From positions 223,230-287,229 of the forward strand of contig JAEWZY010000004.1 of NCBI GenBank assembly GCA_023394955.1: 64,000 nucleotides of DNA. The letters run 5' to 3'. Source of the stretch: Bacillota bacterium. GTDB taxonomy: Bacteria > Bacillota > UBA4882 > UBA8346. Of this stretch, positions 8,448-16,781 are shown piece by piece. The notes beneath the pieces were generated by a model. That model ran no database searches and had not been told where the DNA came from. It saw nothing but the letters and a program-made list of their open reading frames with translations. Within the stretch, counting starts at the first letter, position 1; each line of letters begins with the position of its first letter. The position numbers and the translations under genes were made by a program.

Positions 8448-8738
8448 ATGACATTGACCAAGCGGGAGATTGAACGGGTGGCGCGCTTGGCCCGGTTGGA
8501 ACTGACCGAGGCTGAAAAGACGGAGTTTACCCGAGAACTTAACCGGGTTTTGGGTTGGGCCACGAAATTGGATCAATTGGATACTAGAGGAGTCGGGCCT
8601 ATGTCTCATATGGTCCCGGTCGTCAATGTGCTTCGCTCCGACCGGGCGGAACAGTCTCTTGATTTAGAAAAAGCATTGGCCAACGCGCCGGAGCGAAAGG
8701 ATAACTTTATTAAGGTTCCGAAAATTTTAGACCTCTGA
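8448..8738 (+). CDS. gatC: Asp-tRNA(Asn)/Glu-tRNA(Gln) amidotransferase subunit C
   Basis: 96 residues of normal GatC length. The opening VARLARLELTEAEK and the middle VLGWATKLDQLDTRGVGPM match the family, and the C-terminal DNFIKVPKIL is the conserved tail that wraps GatA. It stabilises the GatA-GatB complex, which converts Glu-tRNA(Gln) to Gln-tRNA(Gln). The ATG lies 8 bases after GGGGA. It is followed by gatA and gatB in the usual order. Confidence 0.96.
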   Translation: MTLTKREIERVARLARLELTEAEKTEFTRELNRVLGWATKLDQLDTRGVGPMSHMVPVVNVLRSDRAEQSLDLEKALANAPERKDNFIKVPKILDL

Positions 8739-8740
8739 TT

Positions 8741-8803
8741 TCATTTTACTTTTGACTTTCAACTTTCGACCTTCGACATCCGATTTTTGACTTTTAACAT
8801 CGG
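8741..8803. repeat. Degenerate heptamer element, GACTTT type (single arm)
   Basis: Directly after the gatC stop there are about seven imperfect copies of a heptamer close to TTTGACN or CTTTCGAC in tandem. It fills most of the gatC-gatA gap and ends just before the gatA ribosome site. It belongs to the dispersed intergenic family also seen at 23829, 34254 and 50321, here with one arm only. Confidence 0.6.
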
Positions 8804-8825
8804 CAGTAACTGGGGGTAAACCCGA

Positions 8826-10283
8826 TTGGTTTTATCTGACAAGACAGCCCATGAATTACATGATTTATTGGCGGCAAAGGAGATTACCGCCGCTGAGCTA
8901 TGCGAATCCGTCTTGCAGCGAATTGGCGCAGTTGAACCAAAGGTTAAGGCCTATTTGACCTTGACTTGCGACCGGGCTATGGATGAGGCGCGACGGATCG
9001 ACGAATTGTATGCTAAAGGAGAGGTCTTGGAGGCGTTGGCCGGAATTCCGATTGCGCTGAAAGATAATATCTCAACCGCCGGGGTCCGGACCACCTGCGC
9101 TTCGAAAATCTTGGAGGGATACATACCGCCCTTTGACGCGACAGTAGTGGAACGGATCAAACAAAGCCGGATGGCGCTGATTGGCAAGACTAATCTGGAT
9201 GAATTCGCCATGGGGTCGTCCACCGAAAACTCGGCTTTTTTCCCAACCCGCAACCCATGGGATCCGGAAACGGTTCCGGGGGGTTCTAGCGGCGGATCGG
9301 CGGCGGCGGTTAGCGCTGGGGAAACCATAATGGCGCTCGGTTCCGACACCGGCGGTTCAGTTCGGCTGCCGGCGGGATATTGCGGGATTGTCGGTTTGAA
9401 ACCGACTTACGGCCGGGTTTCCCGTTATGGTCTAATAGCGTATGCCTCTTCTTTGGACCAGATCGGCCCTATGGCCAAAGATGTGACAGATTGCGCTTTA
9501 TTGTTACAGGCCCTCGCCGGATATGATCCCCGCGATTCCACCTCGGTCAATTATCCCGTCCCAAATTACTTGAAAGAAATGGACCAAAGTATTAAAGGGC
9601 TAAAAATTGGGTTAGCCAAGGAATATTTATCCGGTATCTCCGGGTCCGTCGCGGCGGCGATCGCTAATGCCGCTCAAGTATTTAAGGACTTGGGGGCTGA
9701 AACATTGGAAATTTCTTTGCCTCATACGGAATACGCTTTAGCCGCCTACTACCTTATTGCTTCGGCCGAAGCCAGTTCCAATCTAGCCCGTTATGACGGA
9801 GTACGCTACGGCCGCCGAACTGCTCAAAAGGTCTCCGATGTGACGGAATTATTTTTGAAGACCCGTTCCGAAGGTTTCGGCTCCGAAGTAAAGCGGAGGA
9901 TAATAATGGGGACTTATGTGTTAAGTTCCGGTGCTTATGAGTCATATTATTTGAAAGCCCGGAAGGTCAGGTCTATGATTGGCGAAGATTTTAAGAAGGC
10001 CTTTCGAAAGTGCGATCTAATCTTAACTCCCACCGCTCCCACAACAGCCTTTAAAATTGAGGCTGAAGCCAAAGAATCGCAGGAAACGTCTCCGTCCGGT
10101 ATCTGCGTTAGTACCGCCAATTTGGCGGGAATCCCCGCTATTTCAATTCCGGGCGGCTTTGACCTAGGGATGCCCATCGGGATTCAGCTGCTTGGGCCGG
10201 CTTTTCGGGAGGAAATATTATTACGGGCCGCTTATCGATTTGAACAAGCTAACGATTTTCATCTACGAAGGCCTAATATATAG
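8826..10283 (+). CDS. gatA: Asp-tRNA(Asn)/Glu-tRNA(Gln) amidotransferase subunit A
   Basis: 485 residues, the amidase-signature subunit that frees ammonia from glutamine. The Ser-cisSer-Lys triad is present at Lys79 (IALKDNIS), Ser154 (GGSSGGS) and Ser178 (GSDTGGSV), the same numbering as in well-studied GatA proteins. Ammonia is channelled to GatB. The start is TTG with GGGGGT upstream. The C-terminal half contains the usual GIQLLGPAF segment. Nothing is missing. Confidence 0.97.
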   Translation: MVLSDKTAHELHDLLAAKEITAAELCESVLQRIGAVEPKVKAYLTLTCDRAMDEARRIDELYAKGEVLEALAGIPIALKDNISTAGVRTTCASKILEGYIPPFDATVVERIKQSRMALIGKTNLDEFAMGSSTENSAFFPTRNPWDPETVPGGSSGGSAAAVSAGETIMALGSDTGGSVRLPAGYCGIVGLKPTYGRVSRYGLIAYASSLDQIGPMAKDVTDCALLLQALAGYDPRDSTSVNYPVPNYLKEMDQSIKGLKIGLAKEYLSGISGSVAAAIANAAQVFKDLGAETLEISLPHTEYALAAYYLIASAEASSNLARYDGVRYGRRTAQKVSDVTELFLKTRSEGFGSEVKRRIIMGTYVLSSGAYESYYLKARKVRSMIGEDFKKAFRKCDLILTPTAPTTAFKIEAEAKESQETSPSGICVSTANLAGIPAISIPGGFDLGMPIGIQLLGPAFREEILLRAAYRFEQANDFHLRRPNI

Positions 10284-10373
10284 TCAAGAGGCCAGGGGCG
10301 CGAGTATCGTGGAATCGTTGTCAAGGATAGGCAATAGGCGTTAGTGTACCAAGATAGTTAAAGGAGGAAAGCT

Positions 10374-11843
10374 TTGCCTTTATCCGACTATGAAATCGTG
10401 ATTGGGCTGGAAGTCCATGCCGAACTGAAAACCGACTCCAAGCTGTTCTGCGCTTGCGCCGCCGAATTCGGCGCGATGCCGAACAGCCGGGTTTGCCCGG
10501 TTTGTTTGGGTTTGCCGGGGGCGTTACCCGTTTTGAACGAGCAAGCGTTGGATTACACGATTGTTGCCGGATTAGCGTTGAACTGCGAAATTGCGGAGTT
10601 AAGCAAGTTCGACCGGAAGCAATATTTTTATCCGGATCTCCCGAAGGCTTACCAAATTTCCCAATCTGACCAGCCTTTCTGTAGCGACGGGTGGGTGGAA
10701 ATAACCGCTCCGGACGGCGGAACGGGCGCCACCAAAAGAGTGGGGATCATCCGGGTCCATTTGGAGGAAGAAGCCGGCAAGACGGTCTACTCGGGGACGG
10801 GGATCCGGGACGCCGCTGATGCGCTGATCGACTATAACCGCTGCGGAATACCTCTGGTCGAGATCGTGAGCGCGCCGGATCTCCGTTCGCCTGGGGAGGC
10901 CAAGGCGTATCTGGAAAAGCTGAAGACCTTGCTGCTCTATACGGAGGTCTCCGATTGCAAAATGGAGGAAGGCTCTCTCCGCTGTGACGCCAATATTTCT
11001 CTTCGACCTTTGGGAGAGAAGCGGTACGGGACTTTGATCGAGATTAAAAACATGAATTCATTCCGGGCGGTTGAGGCGGCTTTGGAATATGAAGCCCAGC
11101 GGCAGGCGAAACTATTGGATGAAGGCTTAAAAATCTCCCGCCAGACCAGGGCTTGGGATGAAAGGGAAAAGATCACCGTCTTGATGCGTTCCAAGGAGGA
11201 GACCGGGGATTACCGCTATTTTCCCGACCCCGATTTGCCGCCGGTGACCATTGATCCCGGCCGGGTCGAAAAGCTCCGCCGGACTCTGCCGGAGTTTCCG
11301 GATTCCCGGAGGAGACGGTATATTAGTCAGTGGGGATTGCCGGAGTATGACGCCGGTCTGCTTAGCGCTTCCCAAACCCTGGCCGAATTTTTCGAGACCA
11401 CTGTTAACCTCTATGGCGAAGCTAAAACCGTCAGCAATTGGGTGATGGGAGAGGTCATGCGTTTGGCTAACCGGGAAGGGCTTGAATTTGTTCAGCTGAA
11501 ACTAGCGCCGGAAGGATTGGCCGAGTTATTGAAGTTGATTGACACCGGGAAAATTAATGGTAAAACCGCTAAGACTGTGTTAGAGAGGATGTTTTTAACC
11601 GGTAAAGATCCGGAACGGATCGTTATGGAAGAAGGTTTAACACAGATCAGCAATTCCGGTGAATTAGAAAAGCTAGTCGATGAAGTGCTTGACATCAATC
11701 CCCAATCGGTAGCCGATTATTTGAGAGGGAGGGCACAAGCGCTTCGATTTTTGGTCGGTCAAACAATGAAAGCGACTCAAGGCAAGGCCAATCCCGGGAT
11801 GGTAAATCGGTTACTCAAGCAGGAATTGGAGCGGAGACGCTAA
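10374..11843 (+). CDS. gatB: Asp-tRNA(Asn)/Glu-tRNA(Gln) amidotransferase subunit B
   Basis: 489 residues. The N-terminal catalytic cradle starts YEIVIGLEVHAEL and carries the Cys-rich zinc region (CACAAEFG and CPVCLGLPG), then HLEEEAGK and RYFPDPDLPP. The C-terminal part is the YqeY-like tRNA-binding tail. GatB phosphorylates the tRNA-bound glutamate and transamidates it. The start is TTG, with AAGGAGG at 10361-10367 and a six-base spacer. It is the last of the gat genes, and no clear terminator was seen before the next gene at 11910. Confidence 0.97.
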   Translation: MPLSDYEIVIGLEVHAELKTDSKLFCACAAEFGAMPNSRVCPVCLGLPGALPVLNEQALDYTIVAGLALNCEIAELSKFDRKQYFYPDLPKAYQISQSDQPFCSDGWVEITAPDGGTGATKRVGIIRVHLEEEAGKTVYSGTGIRDAADALIDYNRCGIPLVEIVSAPDLRSPGEAKAYLEKLKTLLLYTEVSDCKMEEGSLRCDANISLRPLGEKRYGTLIEIKNMNSFRAVEAALEYEAQRQAKLLDEGLKISRQTRAWDEREKITVLMRSKEETGDYRYFPDPDLPPVTIDPGRVEKLRRTLPEFPDSRRRRYISQWGLPEYDAGLLSASQTLAEFFETTVNLYGEAKTVSNWVMGEVMRLANREGLEFVQLKLAPEGLAELLKLIDTGKINGKTAKTVLERMFLTGKDPERIVMEEGLTQISNSGELEKLVDEVLDINPQSVADYLRGRAQALRFLVGQTMKATQGKANPGMVNRLLKQELERRR

Positions 11844-11909
11844 AACAAATATTTGGTGAACTATGATTAAATAAGTCCCATTTATTTTGGTCAAATTGTT
11901 TTAAAAAAA

Positions 11910-12431
11910 GTGGTGAGTGGCTTGAGTAAACTCCTCGATGATCGAGGCAAGCTGTTTGGTCTGATTAATCCGTGGGATTTGGCTGTTTTGACGATCTTGA
12001 TGGTCTTGGGGATCAAAGTAATCTCCGATTACCGGCCCGGACCTTTAAAATTGAGAGAAAACCCGGTTACTTACGGATTATTGGTGAGAGATGTCCCGCC
12101 CTATCTGGCGGAAAGCATCACAGTCGGCCAGGACCTCTTCCTGGACCAACACCATATCTACTTGGGCAAAATTTTAACTAAGAAGATTCAACCGGCTGAA
12201 ATACTGATCAATGCCGGGGATCGGGTCCTGGCGACCACTTCCCCTCGGAATTTTGATCTGCGGCTCGAGCTGAAAAAGGACGGCCGGATAATCGCCGGGC
12301 CTTCCCGGAGCGGGGTCTATTTTGGGAACTTCCCGCTCCGAGTGGGGGAGCGTTTAAAAGTTCATACTATGTATGCCTCAATTTCCGGAGAGGTCGAGTA
12401 TCTCCGGATCAAGGGTAAGGCTGATGAATAA
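11910..12431 (+). CDS. DUF4330 family membrane-anchored protein
   Basis: 173 residues with GTG start. One N-terminal membrane helix (WDLAVLTILMVLGIKVI, about 24-40) is preceded by DDRGKLFGLINP, the typical opening of DUF4330 proteins. The rest is a predicted beta-rich extracytoplasmic domain. Function is not known. It heads a run of genes for surface-polymer assembly (an O-antigen-ligase-like protein, CsaB and TagA/WecG follow within 21 bases or by overlap), so a part in polymer export or assembly is a reasonable inference. No ribosome site is obvious, and the adjacent second GTG could also be the start. Confidence 0.75.
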   Translation: MVSGLSKLLDDRGKLFGLINPWDLAVLTILMVLGIKVISDYRPGPLKLRENPVTYGLLVRDVPPYLAESITVGQDLFLDQHHIYLGKILTKKIQPAEILINAGDRVLATTSPRNFDLRLELKKDGRIIAGPSRSGVYFGNFPLRVGERLKVHTMYASISGEVEYLRIKGKADE

Positions 12432-12451
12432 AGCAGGCATAGACTTAAACG

Positions 12452-13792
12452 ATGAAGTGTAAAAAATGGATCGGATTAATCCATACCTCCGAAATATTTA
12501 CCGGATTAACTAATGGTAAAAGAATTGTCGGGGCTCTTTCCGAAAAGGCCAATAACTGTTTTAGAACTATTCAAGAACACTCCTTGTTTTTTCGGGGAGT
12601 CCTCAAGATCCGAACCTGGTTTGAAGCAATTCGGCAACGGCGCGACGGGGCGTTCTGGGAGGGCATGGCCCGGCGTTGGGGGAAGGCGATCGAGGCCGGA
12701 ATTCTCCTGACTATTGTTTTGATGCCGGTCCTAAACTCCTGGGAGGTGTTGTTAGTCTTAAACTTGCTTTTATATATCATTCGGTTCCCGGAAAGAAAGC
12801 TCCCGGATACCGGATTGTTATTCTTCTGTTTTGCTTTGGCGGTAAGCGCCTTGATGTCTGTAGGAGTCGGAGGACTAAGCCGGTTGACTGCGGTCTCGGT
12901 TTGGTTGTTAATAGCCGGTTTGACGGGGCGAGTCTTTACAGTCGAATTTAGTCGGAAAGTGATCCGGTTTTCACTGATAGCCGCTTTGATCTGGATGGTT
13001 ATCGGCTTGTGGCAACAAGCGGCGGGGATATTAACCCCCGCCCACTGGTTGGAACAAGGGCAAAGCCTGGTGATTTCCGTTCGTAGTTACTCGGTATTTG
13101 GAAACCCCAATATTTACGGGATTTATTTGTTATCAATTTTGTTCTTTGCCCTTTCCGAGATTAATTCCGAGGAGTGGATTTACCGGGTTGGGTCACGGCT
13201 TGTTTTAGTTTTGGGGTTTGTATCTTTAAGCTTCACTTATTCCCGTACCGCATGGGTGCTGGGTTCGATAGGTCTAATCCTTTGGTTTGGCAGGGTGCTT
13301 TTCTCCGCTAAACCTTTGTATTTATGGTTAGGTATTTTATTTTTAATAAGCCTGCCGGGGTTTAAAGCTAGAATCATCGGAATGATGAATCCTTCCAACA
13401 GTACCTTGGGGTTTCGGACGCAAATATGGCGGAATATGCTAAAAATTACTGCCGATTGCTGGCAATGGGGCTCCGGTCCGGGGAGCTTCGGCGAAGTTTA
13501 CAGCAGTTACCCAATGGGAAACAGCTTGATCCAACACGGACATCAATTATATCTCCAATTATGGCTGGAAAACGGGGTCCTTAGTTTAGCCGCTTTTATC
13601 AGAGTTATAGTTAAAAATTTGGCTGGGTTGACGGTTTTTCAAGGTACCGCCAAAGCAGTGGCGCTGGTAATAATCCTATTCTTAGTTGCTGGTTTTTTGG
13701 AAACATGGTGGGTCCATCAATTTTCCGGGGGTTACTTTTGGTTATTGGTCGGCTTGTTACAATCGATGAAGACGGGACAGAGTGATTCATGA
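12452..13792 (+). CDS. O-antigen ligase/polymerase-like membrane protein
   Basis: 446 residues with about 11 membrane helices. The conserved O-antigen ligase domain is recognisable: FGNPNIYG ahead of a long hydrophobic region, SFTYSRTAW, then a large periplasmic-type loop with GFRTQIWRNMLK and GSGPGSFGE, and a late HGHQLYLQLWLENG. Such proteins join or polymerise undecaprenyl-linked glycans at the outer face of the membrane. The N-terminal 80 residues are soluble and basic, longer than usual, so the start may lie further in. The stop overlaps the csaB start (ATGA), which indicates translational coupling. Confidence 0.82.
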   Translation: MKCKKWIGLIHTSEIFTGLTNGKRIVGALSEKANNCFRTIQEHSLFFRGVLKIRTWFEAIRQRRDGAFWEGMARRWGKAIEAGILLTIVLMPVLNSWEVLLVLNLLLYIIRFPERKLPDTGLLFFCFALAVSALMSVGVGGLSRLTAVSVWLLIAGLTGRVFTVEFSRKVIRFSLIAALIWMVIGLWQQAAGILTPAHWLEQGQSLVISVRSYSVFGNPNIYGIYLLSILFFALSEINSEEWIYRVGSRLVLVLGFVSLSFTYSRTAWVLGSIGLILWFGRVLFSAKPLYLWLGILFLISLPGFKARIIGMMNPSNSTLGFRTQIWRNMLKITADCWQWGSGPGSFGEVYSSYPMGNSLIQHGHQLYLQLWLENGVLSLAAFIRVIVKNLAGLTVFQGTAKAVALVIILFLVAGFLETWWVHQFSGGYFWLLVGLLQSMKTGQSDS

Positions 13793-14871
13793 AAAACATC
13801 TTGATCTTTGGCTATTTTGGATTTGGCAATTTAGGGGACGAGGCTAATCTATGCCAATTAATTAAGTTGCTCCGGGAATTTAACGAAAGAAATAAAATTA
13901 CCGTAATCTCAGGCGATCCGGACCGTACTTCCCGGGCATTTAAGGTGACGGCGGTCGGAAAATTCAATCTTTTTAGAATTATCAAGGCTTTGCTCGAGGC
14001 TGACCTTCTGATTGGCAACGGAGGGAGCCATTTTCAAGATATAACCAGTAAAAGAAGCTTACTTTATTATTCCGCTTTAGTTTTTGTCGCTAAATTGTTG
14101 AAGGTAAAGACCTTTCTGTACGGCCAGGGCATTGGGCCGCTTCGGAGCGGCATTGGAAAGTCTTTGGCCGGCCGGGTCTTGTCCATGGCGGATCTGATTA
14201 CCGTTAGGGACCGGCTCTCCATTGTGGCTCTGGCGGAATTAAATGTCCGGAAACCAGAAATTCATTTTACCGCCGAACCGTTGTTGGCTTCAAAGGGAGT
14301 TGAGGCGTTATTAGTTAAAGAATATTGGAAGCAGAGGGAAAAAGGTAAACAGCTAAAACTGGGCCTGATTATTCAGGAGTCTAAATTTTTAAAGAAAGAG
14401 TTTTGGGACCAGCTGCTTAATTGTTTGAGCTGGGATTCAAATATCGAAACTTATTTGATCCCGATCCAGGCGGCCAAGGATATTGATTTTTTAAGAGGAT
14501 TTGCCGCTGACTATGGATTAACGATTTTAAACACCGACCAGGGATGGGAGGGACTTCAACAGATCGTCGGCGGTCTGGATCTATTAGTCAGCGCCAGGCT
14601 TCATGGCTTGGTAGCCGGTGTGTTGCAAGGAGTTCCTTGTTACGGATTAGCGGCTGATCCGAAGGTAGAGGGGTTTTGCTTACAATTGGGAATCCCTTTC
14701 AGCTTATTAAACTTTGAAACTGAGTGGATTGGCATTTATAATAAAGTGGCGAACTTTTTAGCCGAAGCCTCCAAAGAGTGCCTAGCGTATCAATTAAAAC
14801 TTCCATTTTGGAAGGCTAGAGCGATGGAAAATCAAATAATTTTAAAACAGTATCTTGAAAAACATGATTAA
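13789..14871 (+). CDS. csaB: Polysaccharide pyruvyl transferase CsaB
   Basis: 360 residues. The opening ILIFGYFGFGNLGDEAN is the signature of the polysaccharide pyruvyl transferase family, and the later SARLHGLVAGVLQGVPCYGL is its conserved UDP-sugar-type site. CsaB adds ketal-linked pyruvate to the secondary wall polymer, creating the ligand that S-layer homology domains bind. It overlaps the preceding ligase-like gene by 4 bases and the following glycosyltransferase gene by 8. SLH-domain proteins are not in this window but are predicted elsewhere in the genome. Confidence 0.93.
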   Translation: MKNILIFGYFGFGNLGDEANLCQLIKLLREFNERNKITVISGDPDRTSRAFKVTAVGKFNLFRIIKALLEADLLIGNGGSHFQDITSKRSLLYYSALVFVAKLLKVKTFLYGQGIGPLRSGIGKSLAGRVLSMADLITVRDRLSIVALAELNVRKPEIHFTAEPLLASKGVEALLVKEYWKQREKGKQLKLGLIIQESKFLKKEFWDQLLNCLSWDSNIETYLIPIQAAKDIDFLRGFAADYGLTILNTDQGWEGLQQIVGGLDLLVSARLHGLVAGVLQGVPCYGLAADPKVEGFCLQLGIPFSLLNFETEWIGIYNKVANFLAEASKECLAYQLKLPFWKARAMENQIILKQYLEKHD

Positions 14872-15562
14872 GCGTTATTATTTGAACGGAATTCCGGTTG
14901 ACCCCGGTCCAAGAACGGAAGTCTGGCGGACTGTCAATGATTGGTTGTTCCACTGCGAGAAACCTCGCCGGATAGTTACGCTTAATGCGGCGATATTAAC
15001 CTTAGCGTTAAAAGATAGCTGTTTAGAAAAGGTAATTCAAGAAGCGGACTTGATAACGGTCGATGGTTACGGTGTTATGGCGGCGTTACAAAGGCGGGGA
15101 GTCTGGACGGAAAGGTTTCCCGGAGTTGAATTGGCCGGTCAGTCCCTTGATTTTTGTATTCAAGAAAAGTTGCCGGTTTATTGTTTTGGAGGGACTAAAA
15201 GGACGATACTGGGGTTGCGTCAAAAATACGGTGGGCACGGGACGGTTTTTTTTCAGGATGGGTTTAATAAAGCTGAAGCTCTGGTCCGGAAAGAGATTAT
15301 TAAGATCAATCCGAAATTAGTATTAGCTGGTTTGGGATCTCCCCGCCAGGAATACTTTCTAGCCGAATTGTTGCCGGGCTTAACGGCAACTGTCGGGATG
15401 GGGATTGGCGGCGCCTTAGAGGTTATCTCCGGCCAAAAAACGCGGGCCCCAAAATTCTTGATTAATCATGGCGGGGAATGGTGTTACCGAATGCTCCAGA
15501 ACCCGAAGAAATTAAAGCTACTACCGGAATTAGTTGAATTTTGGTATCGGTTTTTAAGGTGA
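14864..15562 (+). CDS. WecG/TagA/CpsF family glycosyltransferase
   Basis: About 232 residues from the ATG at 14864, with a TTG nine bases earlier as an alternative. The family features are TLNAAILTLA near residue 40, ADLITVDGYGVM, then FGGTKRTI, and GLGSPRQEYFLAE, all conserved in GT26 enzymes. TagA adds ManNAc to GlcNAc-PP-undecaprenol, the second step in making wall teichoic acid-type or secondary wall polymers. It is the last gene of the DUF4330-ligase-CsaB-TagA operon and its start is buried in the csaB 3' end. Confidence 0.9.
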   Translation: MIKRYYLNGIPVDPGPRTEVWRTVNDWLFHCEKPRRIVTLNAAILTLALKDSCLEKVIQEADLITVDGYGVMAALQRRGVWTERFPGVELAGQSLDFCIQEKLPVYCFGGTKRTILGLRQKYGGHGTVFFQDGFNKAEALVRKEIIKINPKLVLAGLGSPRQEYFLAELLPGLTATVGMGIGGALEVISGQKTRAPKFLINHGGEWCYRMLQNPKKLKLLPELVEFWYRFLR

Positions 15563-15622
15563 GCCTGACAAATGTTCACTGTTCATTGATTTTAGGGGGT
15601 GATTTAGATAAAGCGTTCTTTA

Positions 15623-16477
15623 TTGAACTGGAAGATGATTAAAAGAGAGGCCGTAGATTACCTTGGAGTTTTTGTGGGAGTCGCTATCACCGCTTTGTCT
15701 TTAGTTTGGCTCCAAATTCCCAATAAAATTGCGGCCGGAGGAGTCAGCGGCATGGCAGTGGTGACTTTTCACCTCTGGGGGTGGCCGGTTGGCTTAACGA
15801 TGCTCTTGATCAATATTCCGCTATTCTTGGCTTGCCTTTGGAGTTTCGGTCCTCGCTTCGGCGCCAAGACTTTATTTGGGGCGGTATTTATCTCAATTAT
15901 GATCCAATTTTGGGATTCGGTCATCAACCTTATGCCGTTAACCGAAGATCCATTGTTGGCTTCGCTCTATGGTGGAGTGATTGCCGGGACCGGTATGGGG
16001 ATAGCTTTCCGGTTTCGCGGGACCACGGGGGGGACTGATCTGGCGGCCCAGTTATTAAATAAAGTTTCCGGTATTTCAGTAGGGCATTCGTTGTTAATCT
16101 TTGACGGCGCGGTGATCGCCTTGGCAGGAATCATTTTCAACAGTACCGAATTGGCTTTATATGCTATTATCACTATGTTTGTTACCAGTAAGATACTGGA
16201 TGCGGTTTTGGAGGGGCTGGACTATGCCAAAGCGGCATTTATCATCTCGGAATATTCCCAGGAGATCGGGGAGAAGATTATAAATGATTTGCAACGGGGC
16301 GCTACCGGCCTTTTAGGAAAAGGGTTATATTCGACAGCCCATAAAGAAGTGATTTTATGCGTAATTTCCCGGGCGGAAGAGATTAAGTTGAAGGAGATTG
16401 TCCGCAAAATCGATCCCCGCGCCTTTGTGATCATCACCGACGTTCACGAGGTGTTGGGAGAAGGGTTTAAAGAGTAG
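15623..16477 (+). CDS. YitT family membrane protein (DUF161/DUF2179)
   Basis: 284 residues with five to six membrane helices followed by a soluble C-terminal DUF2179 domain of about 80 residues (from GATGLLGKGLYSTAHKEV). The N-terminal half has the family pattern NKIAAGGVSGMAVV and the motif FRFRGTTGGTDLAAQLLNK. Function is unproven, though YitT-type proteins are common in spore formers. The start is uncertain: TTG at 15623 has no close ribosome site. A good GGGGGTGAT at 15595-15603 lies about 20 bases upstream, which would suit an ATA codon at 15608 in the same frame better, an unusual possibility. Confidence 0.85.
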   Translation: MNWKMIKREAVDYLGVFVGVAITALSLVWLQIPNKIAAGGVSGMAVVTFHLWGWPVGLTMLLINIPLFLACLWSFGPRFGAKTLFGAVFISIMIQFWDSVINLMPLTEDPLLASLYGGVIAGTGMGIAFRFRGTTGGTDLAAQLLNKVSGISVGHSLLIFDGAVIALAGIIFNSTELALYAIITMFVTSKILDAVLEGLDYAKAAFIISEYSQEIGEKIINDLQRGATGLLGKGLYSTAHKEVILCVISRAEEIKLKEIVRKIDPRAFVIITDVHEVLGEGFKE

Positions 16478-16549
16478 GAAGATCAAGAATACAGGAGCAG
16501 GAGTCAGAAGTGTTGGGGATTCATGGATGTCAAATTGACGCACCGCGTT

Positions 16550-16704
16550 TTGCGGTTGAAGGAGACAATGTTATAATCTTGAATTTCATACCTGAGTTAA
16601 CTTTATAATTACAATAGAGCTAAACATGTCTTACGCATAAATCTTTTTAACGTGAAACGTTGGACACATACGCATAACGAATCCGGGGTTATCCCGGTTT
16701 TTTT
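16550..16704 (+). other. Candidate small transcript or leader between yitT and gerKA
   Basis: The 300-base gap before gerKA contains a TATAAT (16572-16577) with TTGCGG 16 bases upstream, followed about 105 bases later by a rho-independent terminator (stem CCGGG/CCCGG at 16683-16697, then a run of seven T residues). A promoter and a terminator enclosing about 120 bases without a reading frame could be a small RNA or a conditional leader of the ger operon. I do not recognise the fold as a known riboswitch or T-box. A short GGAGTCAG fragment lies at 16488-16512. Confidence 0.3.
16683..16704 (+). terminator. Terminator upstream of gerKA
   Basis: 5-bp GC stem CCGGG/CCCGG, loop GTTAT, then TTTTTTTATTTT. 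It lies 78 bases before the gerKA start. Confidence 0.7.
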
Positions 16705-16781
16705 ATTTTGTAATGCTATGCATAGTATTTGGTTGCAAATTCCATACTAAAAAGAACTATATTTGGCAAGAGAGGAAAAAG

